This document shows positions 1-6,918 of a stretch of 13,350 nt of DNA, piece after piece. The position numbers and the translations under genes are program-made. This stretch comes from Baffinella frigidus (taxonomy: Eukaryota > Cryptophyceae > Cryptomonadales > Baffinellaceae), in assembly GCA_026770585.1 (NCBI GenBank), contig MU646417.1, forward strand, positions 431,898-445,247, written 5' to 3'. Below the pieces are notes generated by a model, which made no database searches, was not told where the DNA came from, and was given only the letters and a program-made list of their open reading frames with translations. Each line of letters begins with the position of its first letter. Position 1 is the stretch's first letter.

Positions 1-94
<94 letters not shown>
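1..94. repeat. (TA)47 microsatellite
   Basis: An uninterrupted run of 47 TA dinucleotides opens the window and decays into CATACATACACACA just after. It lies in the presumed third intron of the leftward DHDDS-like gene. No coding content. Confidence 0.97.
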
Positions 95-98
<4 letters not shown>

Positions 99-220
99 CA
101 TACACACAACCCCATGCGGGTGTGTACGCGGGCTTGCCTTTCAGCAACGGGGAATGATTGATTGATCTTTACCCCGCGATGAATCGGGGTTGTGTTCAAC
201 AACACGCTCCCACACATAAA

Positions 221-352
221 TAGGGAAACGTCCTGAAAACCGGGTAGTTGGGCCTACGGTATTGCCTACGGTAGGCCGTAGGGCTCCTAGGACCTAATGT
301 TTCGTAGGCCCCCCCCTAGGCCCCTACGGCCTACCGTAGGCAATACCGTAGG
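221..352. repeat. Degenerate, truncated hairpin element (family A)
   Basis: The left end reads TAGGGAAACG, CCTGAAAACCGGGTAGTTGG and GCCTACGGTATTGCC, clearly related to the intact hairpins at 543-702 and 8181-8340. The right arm mirrors GCCTACGGTATTGCCTACGG but stops at GGCGCTCGCC, so the outer part of the right end is missing. It is the oldest of the three copies by divergence. Confidence 0.7.
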
Positions 353-358
353 CGCTCG

Positions 359-430
359 CCGGCGAGCGCTTGAAGTCCTCGACCGAGAAGGCGAATCGAG
401 ATCGGCCAAATCCTACCGGAATAGCTCTAT
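359..430 (-). pseudogene. Decayed copy of DHDDS exon 3 and its acceptor side
   Basis: On the minus strand this reads FAFSVEDFKRSP, matching YAFSIENFKRSP of the real exon at 826-879 with substitutions. The adjacent CCTACCGGAATAG on the plus strand echoes the CCTACCGCGGAAACAGAG flank of the real exon. A usable acceptor is not kept. It is best read as a duplicated exon edge in the intron, not an alternative exon. Confidence 0.7.
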
Positions 431-542
431 ACGGAAATAAACTCCCACACAGATTTCAGATCAGTTAACCCGACTGAGGCAGAGCTAGGGGGTGGTGGGG
501 ACGGAGACCTCGGCGTCAACACTCATGCAGATTTCAGTTTAA

Positions 543-702
543 TAGGGTAACGGCCTGAAAATGGGGTAGTTAGGCCTACGGCATTGCCTAGGACCTCCTA
601 CCGTAGGCCGAGACTTTTTGGTCCTAGGACCCCTCGGCCTACGGTGGGAGGTCCTAGGCAATACCGTATGCCTAACTACCCCATTTTCAGGCCGTTAGCC
701 TA
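543..702. mobile_element. Hairpin MITE, family A, copy 1
   Basis: This 160-base near-perfect inverted repeat has arms of roughly 70 bases, starting TAGGGTAACGGCCTGAAAAT and ending in the complement. Both ends carry TA, which suits a TA target-site duplication of the Tc1/mariner or similar type. A copy in opposite orientation at 8181-8340 differs at only about five positions by eye. It encodes no transposase. The apparent short proteins read from it are simply the hairpin translated. Confidence 0.88.
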
Positions 703-742
703 TGAAGTTTGGGACCACTCATTTCCAGGCTTGCGAGTAATA

Positions 743-800
743 AAGAAGAAGAAGAAGAAGAAGAAGAAGACGAAGCAGAAGAAGAAGAAAAACAAGAAGT
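743..800. repeat. GAA/TTC microsatellite
   Basis: An imperfect GAA run on the plus strand, so a TTC-rich polypyrimidine run on the sense strand of the DHDDS-like gene. It begins about 25 bases after the exon 3 donor. It might influence splicing, but that is inference. Confidence 0.9.
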
Positions 801-825
801 TTTGAGTGGTGGAAAGGAGGGAGAC

Positions 826-879
826 CTCGGCGGGCGAGCGCTTGAAGTTCTCGATCGAGAAGGCGTACACCGTCACCAC
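826..879 (-). CDS. DHDDS: DHDDS-like cis-prenyltransferase, exon 3
   Basis: The 18-codon exon reads VVTVYAFSIENFKRSPAE, the second conserved block of cis-prenyltransferases (YxFSxENxxR), which helps bind the isopentenyl diphosphate substrate. It is the direct continuation of exon 2, which ends LRVK. The acceptor is CCGCGGTAG before GTGGTG and the donor is GCCGAG followed by GTCTCC, both phase 0. In the eukaryotic family the next residue after this point is V and then the DGLM-type helix, so an exon 4 is expected to the left, outside the window. Four decayed copies of the exon or its flank lie within 900 bases, but this is the only one with an uninterrupted frame and both splice sites. Confidence 0.88.
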
Positions 880-1030
880 CTACCGCGGAAACAGAGTCGA
901 ATCAGCCGATTTAACACGCCGTTTCGTGCTTCGTAAGGGGTGGAAGTCGCTATCTTTGCATATAAATGGCCTATACATAGGATAAACCCCACCCGTAAGA
1001 CAGGAAAAGGTGAATTGAGTTGAATCTGCT

Positions 1031-1090
1031 TGCATGGCGAGCGCTTGCAGTTCTCGATCGAGACCTGCAAGTGCGCGTACACCGTCGTAG
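1031..1090 (-). pseudogene. Decayed copy of DHDDS exon 3
   Basis: The minus strand reads TTVYAHLQVSIENCKRSP. This is exon 3 with a short in-frame insertion between VYA and SIEN, and F changed to C. The flank toward 1090 no longer matches the CCGCGGTAG acceptor. It sits about 200 bases from the real exon and looks like a tandem duplicate. Confidence 0.75.
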
Positions 1091-1183
1091 TTGTGAGTGG
1101 CTGTGCGTGGTTGTGAGTTGATGTGAGTGGTTACGTGTGGTGTTGGGGGGGTTGGGTTTTGGGTTTAGGTACGCGTGTACGCG

Positions 1184-1372
1184 TAGAGCGGTTGCGGTAA
1201 TTGTTGTCCGTTTTGGACATACGGTTTCCCCGTTTCCGGGTTTTGATTTGTGCCAGAAGAGTCCATTTAAAATATTTTACAAACTTTAGATGGACACTTC
1301 TGGTACACATCAAAATTGGAAAACGGGAAAACCGCAAGTCCAAAACGGACAACAGTTACCGCAAACGCTCTA
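1184..1372. mobile_element. Hairpin MITE, family B
   Basis: Inverted-repeat arms of about 85 bases (left GAGCGGTTGCGGTAATTGTT, right its complement GAGCGTTTGCGGTAACTGTT) enclose a short AT-rich centre, ATATTTTACAAAC. TA sits at each end as a likely target duplication. The length between the TAs is 185 bases. It encodes no transposase and interrupts the tandem series of exon 3 copies, so it inserted after they formed. Confidence 0.9.
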
Positions 1373-1494
1373 ATGGCTCGGCGGCATACGTTCAATAAAG
1401 TCCTCTTTCATCTGGTGTAGGGGTTTGAGGGGTACGAACTGGGCCTTATCTCCCCCCCCCCCGGAGATAAGCTGGCAGAACCCCCCCAGCCCAA

Positions 1495-1535
1495 CAACGC
1501 TCTACACCGTCAGCAGCTGCCGCGGAAACAGAGTC
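1495..1535 (-). pseudogene. Remnant of DHDDS exon 3 acceptor edge
   Basis: The plus strand reads TACACCGTCAGCAGCTGCCG then CGGAAACAGAGTCAAATC. This parallels TACACCGTCACCACCTACCG and CGGAAACAGAGTCGAATC beside the real exon. Only the first codons (TVY side) and the intron flank survive. Confidence 0.65.
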
Positions 1536-1651
1536 AAATCAAACCAAATCAAACCACCGTAGCGTGCGATCTTAAGGGTTGAATTTGCTATGTTAGCCTG
1601 TTGTGTGCCACCTGAAGGGTCGAAATTTGCTATGTTAGCCTCTATGCGGGA

Positions 1652-1712
1652 TCAGGTTCGCTTGAAATTCTCGACCAAGAAGGCGTACACTGCCCCCCCC
1701 TGCCGCGGAAAC
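1652..1712 (-). pseudogene. Decayed copy of DHDDS exon 3
   Basis: The minus strand reads AVYAFLVENFKRT followed by a stop, matching VYAFSIENFKRS. The flank GCCGCGGAAACACATCCAAT echoes the real acceptor flank. The downstream sequence (CTATGTTAGCC, CTATCTTAGCC motifs) also recurs between copies, showing a duplicated exon-plus-intron unit. Confidence 0.75.
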
Positions 1713-2146
1713 ACATCCAATATAAAACACACTCAATATTTATATTTATGTGAATCTAACGCGAAAACACATTCAGGTTAAACCAGCGTTCCATGCTATC
1801 GTACCGGTGGAATTTTCTATCTTAGCCTGTGCACAGCATTGCAATGCCAAAACACCCACCTGTGAGATAGAAACCGGGCGTTTGAATTGAATCTTTTCCC
1901 ATACGAGCCACACACGGCTGTTCGGCGGGGTAATCATATGTATCCCTTATGTGCCTGCGCCGCCTCAAGTCGTCACTTCGTCAAAAAGTCGACTTTGACA
2001 TTTTTGGGCTCGGCCGCCCCTGATTGGAAAATTTTAGAAAAATAATCAGCTTGTCAGGCTCGCTAAGCTGAACAGATTGAATGATTGGAGCTTGACGATC
2101 CGAGGAAACCCTGATTTTTTAGCCCCGGGAAACCCTCGTCCGCACC

Positions 2147-2184
2147 ATTCATTTTACTACACGTGTGTGTAGTAATTTTCATTG
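2147..2184. mobile_element. Short hairpin related to family C
   Basis: The arms ATTCATTTTACTACAC and GTGTAGTAATTTTCATTG are inverted around a GTGTGT centre. The TTACTACAC core is shared with the larger hairpins at 3340, 6758, 11197 and 11361. It is probably an internally deleted member. Confidence 0.55.
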
Positions 2185-2348
2185 AAACGAAAGGCATCCA
2201 GAACTGTCTCGCCACATAAGGGATAGGTATATATGTAGGTAATGCCAGATTGTACTGGCATTTTGAAACGGTTCAATGCCAGTGGTTCCATTAGGCAGTA
2301 CAAAATGTCAGGACCGCAAACCAACCTTCCTTCGAATCCGTTCCGTAA

Positions 2349-2404
2349 CCCTGGACCCTAAATCCTAAACCCTGAACCCTGAACCCTGAACCCTAAACTC
2401 TGAA
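2349..2404. repeat. Interstitial telomere-like tract (CCCTAAA/CCCTGAA)
   Basis: Short run of CCCTGAA and CCCTAAA units on the plus strand, antisense to the surrounding DHDDS-like intron. It is too short and irregular for a chromosome end. Confidence 0.85.
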
Positions 2405-3000
2405 ACACTGCAGCCCATGAGTCGGAATCTGGCAAATTTTAACAGAGAAAGGTACAGGTTTTCCAGAAAACTTCCTAAGACTGACTTTTGGATAACACCC
2501 ATAGGGCCCTGCCACGCAGCGGTCTACGAAGGGATTTTCGGCCCAAAATGGGCCGAGTTTCCGTTACCTTACCCATAGAAACCCCTCTACCTATAGAAAT
2601 ACCCCTATGTCCCTACGGGTTGCCTACCGTAGGGTCCCAGGTCTTATCGCTTAGGGGTTATTCGAAACCCCTTCGAAGTCCGCTATGTGGGGGGACCTTG
2701 GCGCGCAAGATAGCAAAAGGCGATGTCAGTTAAACCTGTTTCCTTTACATTGCACTGCGAATCCGGATATTTTCAAAAGTCAATTCACCCACAAAATCTG
2801 TCAACTTAGAAACGAGGTACCCGTAATGGGTACTTCTTTACTGCACATTCGCAGGTGAGTTGACTAATACAAAAACTCCGCCCTGGCAGTGCATTGAATG
2901 TGTTTGGGTGTGCTTTGGTGCTTTTATTTACACTCACGTCGAAGGCCACATCCCACCTCACTCTTGAGGAGTTGGGAGTAATCTACGGATGATGTGAGAC

Positions 3001-3045
3001 CTTGATGCGCAGGTCGAGGCAGTACTTCGGGTCCACATGCCCTCT
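3001..3045 (-). pseudogene. Decayed, internally deleted copy of DHDDS exon 2
   Basis: The minus strand reads GHVDPKYCLDLRIK followed by GTCTCA. This matches the GH start and the KWCLDLRVK end of exon 2, with the middle removed. The donor-like AAG/GTC boundary is kept but the acceptor is lost (GAG in place of CAG). It lies 640 bases from the real exon. Confidence 0.75.
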
Positions 3046-3047
3046 CC

Positions 3048-3103
3048 CAACCCCTAAACCCCCAACCCCCAAACCTAAACCCTAAATCCCAAACTCGAAA
3101 CCC
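3048..3103. repeat. Interstitial telomere-like tract
   Basis: CCCCTAAACC, CCCCAACCCC and CCTAAACCCTAAATCC units on the plus strand, directly abutting the exon 2 remnant. Confidence 0.8.
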
Positions 3104-3270
3104 GCGTCAAGGTCACGGAATTTTCAAAACCCCTTTGAACATTGATTGAATAACCCCCCATAGAGACCTTGACCCAAAACCCCCTTCGTAGCCCGCTGTG
3201 TGGTCCGCTGGGTGGTGCATAGCACAAACCCCACCCCCAAGAAAGCACACAGTGGGTTACATTGAATCTG

Positions 3271-3555
3271 CTTCAATACGAGACCTAGCTTCGCCTTAAC
3301 ACGAAAGCCACCCCCGACATAGCAAATCTAATCGCGGCATTTATGATAAATACGCACCGGTGACGAAATTCACTACACAAATAGATCATACTAGTAATTA
3401 TCAAAGCACTTGTGTAGTAAACTTCGCTGCCGGTGCGTATTCATCACAAACATTCGTCCGGATGAAACCACCGGTGTGAATTGAATCGTGTTGGGTGCTT
3501 CAATACGAGACCTAGCTTTGCCTTAACACGAAAGCCACCCCCGAGATAGCAAACC
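3271..3555. repeat. 58-base direct repeat flanking a hairpin element
   Basis: The block beginning CTTCAATACGAGACCTAGCT occurs at 3271-3328 and again at 3498-3555 with about three differences. Between them lies the hairpin element at 3340-3450. The flanks near 3475 and 3560 also repeat ACCGGTGTGAATTG, so more than one round of local duplication has occurred. Confidence 0.85.
3340..3450. mobile_element. Hairpin MITE, family C
   Basis: Inverted arms of about 37 bases hold ATACGCACCGGTGACGAAAT plus TCACTACACAA on the left and the mirrored TTGTGTAGTAAACTTCGC on the right. The AT-rich centre has no coding capacity. The ACGAAA...TACTACACAA core defines a family with several members in this window. 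Confidence 0.85.
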
Positions 3556-3641
3556 ACCGGTGTGAATTGGATCGTGTTGGGTGTTGGAGCGTTTTGGGTG
3601 TGGGCCGATGTGAATTGGAGCGTTTTTGGGTGTGGGAGGAC

Positions 3642-3710
3642 CTTGACGCGCAGGTCGAGACACCACTTGAGACACTCCTTCAGCTGCGCGAACCCGAACG
3701 AGTGCCCCTC
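3642..3710 (-). CDS. DHDDS: DHDDS-like cis-prenyltransferase, exon 2
   Basis: The 23-codon exon begins EGHSFGFAQL and ends CLKWCLDLRVK. It follows exon 1 (ending MGRQ) in phase 0, restoring the family's RQ-EGHxxGF...WCLxLxV signature. The EGH histidine and the following glycine sit in the conserved substrate-binding helix region. The acceptor is AAACCGCAG, preceded on the sense strand by CCCTAACCC units that could supply a branch point and pyrimidine tract. The donor is GTCAAG followed by GTCCTC. Three partial decayed copies of this exon lie in the two flanking introns; only this one has both splice sites and the full frame. Confidence 0.9.
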
Positions 3711-3713
3711 CTG

Positions 3714-3893
3714 CGGTTTGGGGGTTAGGGTTAGGGTAAGGGGGTTAGGGTTTGGGGTTTGTGGTTTGGGGTTAGGGTTTAGGGTTCGGGGTTTGGGGCT
3801 TGGGGCTTCGGGTTTGATGTAAGGGTTTAGGGTTTAAGGTTTAGGGTTGGGTGTTGGGGTTTTGGGTTTTGGGTTTTGGGGTTCCGTGTCGAT
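3714..3893. repeat. Interstitial telomere-like tract (GGGTTTAGGG orientation)
   Basis: Degenerate GGGTTAGGG, GGGTTTAGGG and GGGTTTGGGG units on the plus strand, directly upstream (sense) of the exon 2 acceptor. On the gene's sense strand this reads CCCTAACCC. Confidence 0.9.
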
Positions 3894-3907
3894 AGGCTCA
3901 ACGCCCC

Positions 3908-3985
3908 TTAACAAATACATCATATGAGGGTTATATATATGATGTATTAACTATGATGTATTAACAAATACATCATATGAGGGTT
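3908..3985. repeat. AT-rich direct repeat with inner hairpin
   Basis: TTAACAAATACATCATATGA followed by GGGTT occurs at 3908-3932 and again at 3961-3985. Between and overlapping them AATACATCATAT pairs with ATATGATGTATT. It interrupts the telomere-like tract. Confidence 0.8.
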
Positions 3986-4000
3986 TCGGGTTTAGAAGAG

Positions 4001-4028
4001 GGCATGCGGACCCGAATGAGTGCCGCTC
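4001..4028 (-). pseudogene. Decayed copy of DHDDS exon 2 acceptor edge
   Basis: The minus strand reads CAG then GAGCGGCACTCATTCGGGT, giving ERHSFGSA against EGHSFGFA of the real exon. Acceptor AG and about 27 coding-like bases are kept, then similarity ends in telomere-like repeat. Confidence 0.75.
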
Positions 4029-4032
4029 CTGG

Positions 4033-4225
4033 GTGAGAACAGGGGTTAGGGTTTTGGGTGTAGGGGTTGAGGGTTTAGGGTTTAGGGTTTGGGGTTTAGG
4101 TTTAGGGTTTAGGGTTTAGGGATATGGGGTTGGGGTTTAGCGATACGGGTTTAGGGTTCAGGGTTTAGGGTTCAGGGATACGGGTTTAGAGTTTAGGTTT
4201 CAGGGAATCGGGTTTAGGGTTTAGG
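4033..4225. repeat. Interstitial telomere-like tract (GGGTTTAGGG orientation)
   Basis: Many GGGTTTAGGG units mixed with GGGTTCAGGG and GGGATACGGG variants on the plus strand. It lies between two decayed exon 2 edges, so the tract and the exon edge probably duplicated together. Confidence 0.9.
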
Positions 4226-4230
4226 AAAGG

Positions 4231-4257
4231 GCCTGCGGACGCCAATGAGTGCCCTTC
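4231..4257 (-). pseudogene. Second decayed copy of DHDDS exon 2 acceptor edge
   Basis: The minus strand reads CAG then GAAGGGCACTCATTGGCGT, giving EGHSLASAG against EGHSFGFAQ. The flank GGGTTTAGGAAAGGGCCTGCGG parallels GGGTTTAGAAGAGGGCATGCGG of the 4001 copy. Confidence 0.75.
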
Positions 4258-4277
4258 CTGTCACGTGCAAGCTAGGA

Positions 4278-4368
4278 AACCCTACACCCTACACCCTTGG
4301 CCCTAAACCCTAAACCACACCCTACACCCTTGGCCCTAAACCCTACACCTTAAACCCTGAACCCTAAT
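4278..4368. repeat. Interstitial telomere-like tract (CCCTAAACCC orientation)
   Basis: CCCTAAACCC, CCCTACACCC and CCCTTGGCCC units on the plus strand. Orientation is opposite to the tract at 4033-4225 in the same intron, so the junction is head to head. Confidence 0.88.
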
Positions 4369-4410
4369 GGATGATGCAAAACGACCCTGGATCTCATCCG
4401 GACGAGTATC

Positions 4411-4534
4411 CATAAGAATACGATTGCGGGGATCTCCGATCCGATGTTGGTGTATCTTAAGTCTCTAAATGAAGTTCAGATAGACGACTGTCTTATTTCT
4501 ACCCTTAGGATACACCAAAATCGTATTCATTATG
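4411..4534. mobile_element. Interrupted hairpin element
   Basis: CATAAGAATACGATT pairs with AATCGTATTCATTATG at the outer ends. Inside, GTTGGTGTATCTTAAG pairs with CTTAGGATACACCAA. The left arm carries about 20 extra bases between the two matches. A non-autonomous element or fold-back relic is likely; no coding content. Confidence 0.65.
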
Positions 4535-4859
4535 CATAGTAGGCGGGATTAGATTCGTGTTTGAGAACGTCATCGTTCTCGTTCACGCATTGCTTCAAGT
4601 ATGCTAACACGTGTTTTTAAAATACAACTGTAGAGTGTTTTGCAGATCCCCCCCCCAAACCCTAAGACTAGCACGAGGCGAATTTGGCAGTCCGCTCTTT
4701 CCATGACACGGATCAGGTTCAATCGGAATACACATGCGATGGAGAAGGCCAGGTGCCACTAGTCTGGGAAAGGGACGTGCCGTTTGTTTGCAGATTGGGA
4801 GAGGGGTCTGAGTTTTTTTTGGTTGAGGACGCGTGAGGATGCGTGAGAAGGGATCCGAC

Positions 4860-5258
4860 CTGCCTCCCCATGCACTTCCGCTCGGCCCAGCGCCGATTCC
4901 CGTCCATGATGATCGCGATGTGCTCCGGGATCGGCCCGCAGCGCAGCACCGATGCCACAACCCTCCTCATCCCGCGCTTCGCCACCCTCCTCGCTGTGTC
5001 CACCAGACCCCGTGCGGGACGCCCCGCAACGCCGGCAGCGATCCGTGGAGCGCCGCCGCCGTTCGAGCCGTCGACATCGCCCTCCTCCTCATCGTCTCCC
5101 CCTTTCCCCCTCCGCCGTCTCCCTGCTCGAGTGCTGCCACCCAACTCCGCTGCTGGGTGGGCTTCTGCAGGAACCTCGTGGCTCACAGATGCTGATTCGC
5201 CACACACGCCCTCCGGCGGGCATATCGCCGCGTTCTGCCTCCGCTGCGATGTCCCCAT
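4860..5258 (-). CDS. DHDDS: DHDDS-like cis-prenyltransferase, exon 1
   Basis: Cis-prenyltransferases of this family add isopentenyl units in cis to farnesyl diphosphate to make the dehydrodolichyl diphosphate precursor of dolichol, at the ER. The exon codes for 133 residues. Residues 110-128 read IPEHIAIIMDGNRRWAERK, conserved region I; D119 aligns with the catalytic Mg-binding aspartate and N121, R122 and R123 with the phosphate-binding turn. Residues 82-107 form a likely amphipathic helix (TARRVAKRGMRRVVASVL), as in the N-terminal helix before this motif in human DHDDS. Residues 1-80 are low complexity, with an RRRRGKGG patch and acidic DDEEEG. This N-terminus is longer than usual for DHDDS. 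The frame stays open upstream, and the ATG context at 5258 is weak, so M97 or an upstream ATG are alternatives. The donor is CAG followed by GTCGGA. Confidence 0.9.
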
Positions 5259-5531
5259 AGAATAAAGCGATACAGCGAGAGGCGACAGCGACAGAGAGGA
5301 GAGCGAGAGAGATCCCCCACCCACCGACCCACGGCTGGCGCGTCCTACACGGGATTTTTCGCTGGTGAAAAATAACGGATTTTGCGTCGAGGGGCGAACT
5401 CTTGATGGGGGGGAGGGGGCTGTGAGAAGAGGGGCGACGTAGAAGGAGTGGGAGGACGCCAGTTTGAAGATGAAGGGGGATCTGTCCCGCCAGGGGTCGC
5501 TAAAGCACATGCAGGTAGAAGCCACCCCTGA
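5259..5531. promoter_or_regulatory. Shared divergent upstream region
   Basis: The two genes start head to head about 270 bases apart, so this stretch should hold both promoters and 5' leaders. It contains a GA-rich run (GCGAGAGGCGACAGCGACAG), a fold-back GGGATTTTTCGCTGGTGAAA and a G-rich run near 5406. No TATA-like motif is convincing. Bases from 5404 onward are also present in the inverted copy at 10445-10818. Confidence 0.6.
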
Positions 5532-5672
5532 ATGACCCCCTTTCTGCCCCGACGGTCCTCCTTGCCTACCCTGGGTTCCTATCCGCCGCAAGCTTCCTCA
5601 ACGCTTCCTGCGCAGGAGATGCGGGAGTTGGAGGTGCTGCTAGCCGAGCTGCAACGAAAGCAGGAGGAACTG
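5532..5672 (+). CDS. Cyclic-nucleotide-binding-domain-like protein, exon 1
   Basis: The first exon (47 codons) begins MTPFLPRRSSLPT and ends with a charged helix ELEVLLAELQRKQEEL, then a textbook donor GTGAGT. An internal ATG at 5619 (MRELEV) is an alternative start. The later exons show a CNB-type fold: LPKRIFEKM, then RLRTFEP, FLQG and TFVLLSG. This matches the family pattern of a helix followed by the first strands of the beta barrel that binds cAMP or cGMP in kinases, channels and regulators. The phosphate-binding cassette is not in the exons seen here, so ligand binding cannot be claimed. A near-identical inverted copy of this exon lies at 10445-10818. Confidence 0.72.
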
Positions 5673-5935
5673 GTGAGTCACCCCGGAGCTAATCGCAGAT
5701 CCCCTCCACTTCAGCGACTTGTTTTGAGCATGCTTGAGGCGACCGCGGGCTGCTGTTGCACACAAACTGCTGTCCGCTCCTAGGGCCATCCACGCCTCTC
5801 GTGCATCGGGCTGATGACAGGCAGCGGCACACACCGCATCGCGACGGTGGGGAGCGTACCCGGGTACGATATCAAATTCAAAACCGTAAATCTGATTTCA
5901 AAATCGCAAAACCCCTAACCCTGAACCCTAATCAG
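5673..5935 (+). other. Intron 1 of the CNB-like gene
   Basis: It runs from GTGAGT to AATCAG. The first 105 bases are shared with the inverted copy at 10445-10818. The last 30 bases are CCCCTAACCCTGAACCCTAA, a telomere-like tract placed where a branch point and pyrimidine tract are needed. Confidence 0.7.
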
Positions 5936-6013
5936 GTGCTGCAGCATATGCCCTCGAAGACGAACAGGGAGATCCTGGGGGAGGAGCGATTTGGGCGGCT
6001 GTGCGCGGTCGTG
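5936..6013 (+). CDS. CNB-like protein, exon 2
   Basis: It reads VLQHMPSKTNREILGEERF then GRLCAVV in phase 0 from exon 1. The pattern resembles the helical lead-in to a CNB domain (R-T/N-x-E-D/E...L). The acceptor is CCCTAATCAG. The 3' boundary is uncertain: GTGCTC after codon 26 (used here) or GTCGTG two codons earlier, both in phase 0. A slightly later acceptor (GCTGCAG before CATATG) would also keep frame. Confidence 0.65.
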
Positions 6014-6140
6014 GTGCTCCTCTCCCTAACCCCCAAAACCTAACCCCTACAAACCCAAACCCGAAACCCGAAATCCGAAACCCTAATCCCTAAACCCTAA
6101 ACTCTGCACCCTAAACCCCAACCTGCAAACGCGACCCCAG
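6014..6140 (+). repeat. Intron 2 of the CNB-like gene, telomere-like
   Basis: The intron consists almost wholly of degenerate CCCTAAACCC, CCCGAAACCC and CCCCAAAACC units, from just after exon 2 to the acceptor GCGACCCCAG. A functional intron can therefore be built from telomere-like sequence alone, provided the flanking exons are real. Confidence 0.8.
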
Positions 6141-6206
6141 GCACAAATGAACCTCGACATCGTCGAGAAGCTCCCGAAAAGAATCTTCGAAAAGATGATG
6201 GACCAG
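6141..6206 (+). CDS. CNB-like protein, exon 3
   Basis: Twenty-two codons from AQMNLDIVEKLPKRIF to EKMMDQ, phase 0. The LPKRIFEKM stretch matches the helix that precedes strand 1 in CNB domains (family pattern LP-x-x-h-h-x-x-h). To join exon 4 in frame the donor must be GACCAG followed by GCATGC, i.e. a GC-AG intron; no GT donor in range keeps the family pattern. The reading frame stays open past this point to 6350, so the boundary is set by the domain match to exon 4 (DQ-ARLRTFEP). Confidence 0.68.
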
Positions 6207-6210
6207 GCAT

Positions 6211-6358
6211 GCTTCCCACTTAGCAGCCACCGGGGGCTTCACGGATACAGTCCATCTGAACGATTTGTACTATTATCTTATCCATTGCCCTGGAATCTAA
6301 CCGGAATTTCGCCTTGGAATCAAGGTGAAAATGTCTTTGCTCGCTGCTAAGTGGAAGC
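6211..6358. mobile_element. Hairpin-ended element in intron 3
   Basis: GCTTCCCACTTAGCAGC at the left pairs with GCTGCTAAGTGGAAGC at the right (one extra base on the left). About 115 bases lie between them. It starts within five bases of the proposed GC donor. Confidence 0.65.
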
Positions 6359-6419
6359 TCCGTCTCAGTCTATTTGGGCTCCCCGGTTTGGTGAGCCCGG
6401 GCGCTTTCCCGCTGTGCAG

Positions 6420-6443
6420 GCGCGGCTCCTCGCCTTGGAGCCA
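6420..6443 (+). pseudogene. Decayed copy of CNB-like exon 4 acceptor edge
   Basis: GTGCAG followed by GCGCGGCTCCTCGCCTTGGA reads ARLLALEP, against TGCAG followed by GCGCGGCTCCGAACCTTCGA, ARLRTFEP, in the real exon 4. After 24 bases the match stops and the frame soon ends. Confidence 0.6.
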
Positions 6444-6757
6444 TGGGTTTATCTTCGTATCCTCTTGCCGGTTTTATAGTAGAACAACACCTTTAGAACA
6501 TATTTTTTGGCCTGTGGTAAAGATCTCAAGATTTCATCGCAGCTCGATTTTTTAGCAGAATCTGGAGCTGACGGCCAAATCTCGAGGATCTGCGCTTTCA
6601 GAGTTGAAAAAAAGACAAAAATTAGGGGTGAAATTAAGCAGAATACCCGATATATAGATGGACACTTTATTTTTCAAACCGGAAAGAGGGTATATACGTT
6701 GTATACTCGGTGATATATGACTCTGGATAAGTGACTCTCTAGAGCATCTTCTGCTCT

Positions 6758-6918
6758 CGTGTGTCGGGGAAACCTATTTTTCTTTCCTGTGATGGCAATA
6801 TCAAAATTACTACACAAATTCTTGAATATTACTAATAAGAACGAATTGTGTAGTAATTTTCGTTCCCATCAAATGAAAGAAAAATTGGTTTCCCCGGATA
6901 AGGGTGCTCTGACACACG
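6758..6918. mobile_element. Hairpin MITE, family C, long-armed copy
   Basis: CGTGTGTC at 6758 pairs with GACACACG at 6911. Inside these, GGGGAAACCTATTTTTCTTT pairs with AAAGAAAAATTGGTTTCCCC, and AAAATTACTACACAA pairs with TTGTGTAGTAATTTT. The centre is AT-rich, without coding content. The same TACTACACAA core occurs in the other family C hairpins. Confidence 0.85.

Larger units (their letters stand above)
95..825 (-). other. DHDDS-like gene, start of intron 3 (donor side)
   Basis: No exon is visible between the left edge and exon 3. The stretch holds a degenerate hairpin element, a decayed copy of exon 3, an intact hairpin MITE and a GAA/TTC repeat. A second short echo of the exon 3 end (GCCGAG followed by GTCTCC, minus strand) occurs near 490-515. 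The fourth DHDDS exon was looked for here and not found, so it should lie left of the window. Confidence 0.6.
880..3641 (-). other. DHDDS-like gene, intron 2 (repeat-filled, about 2.76 kb)
   Basis: It separates exon 2 from exon 3. In order on the plus strand it holds tandem decayed copies of exon 3, a 189-base MITE, AT-rich sequence with small hairpins, telomere-like tracts near 2349 and 3048, and a decayed copy of the exon 2 end at 3001-3045. A 58-base direct repeat flanking another hairpin element follows. Between about 1720 and 2340, and between about 2410 and 2990, I see only small hairpins and GC-rich fragments resembling the family A arms, with no supported gene. Confidence 0.7.
3711..4859 (-). 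other. DHDDS-like gene, intron 1 (about 1.15 kb)
   Basis: The donor is CAG followed by GTCGGA and the acceptor is CCGCAG. The intron is almost entirely telomere-like repeat in both orientations, with two decayed copies of the exon 2 start, an AT-rich tandem duplication and a hairpin element. From about 4540 to 4859 I see no recognisable element beyond a short CCCAAACCCTAAG tract near 4650. Confidence 0.75.

Noticed and set aside
584-805. Open frame with a near-identical partner on the minus strand at 8078-8299
   Set aside because: Both translate the arms of the family A hairpin MITE. The similarity is DNA-level element identity, not a conserved protein.
4833-5265. Three plus-strand frames opposite DHDDS exon 1
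   Set aside because: Shadows of the GC-rich minus-strand exon, which carries the conserved cis-prenyltransferase motif.
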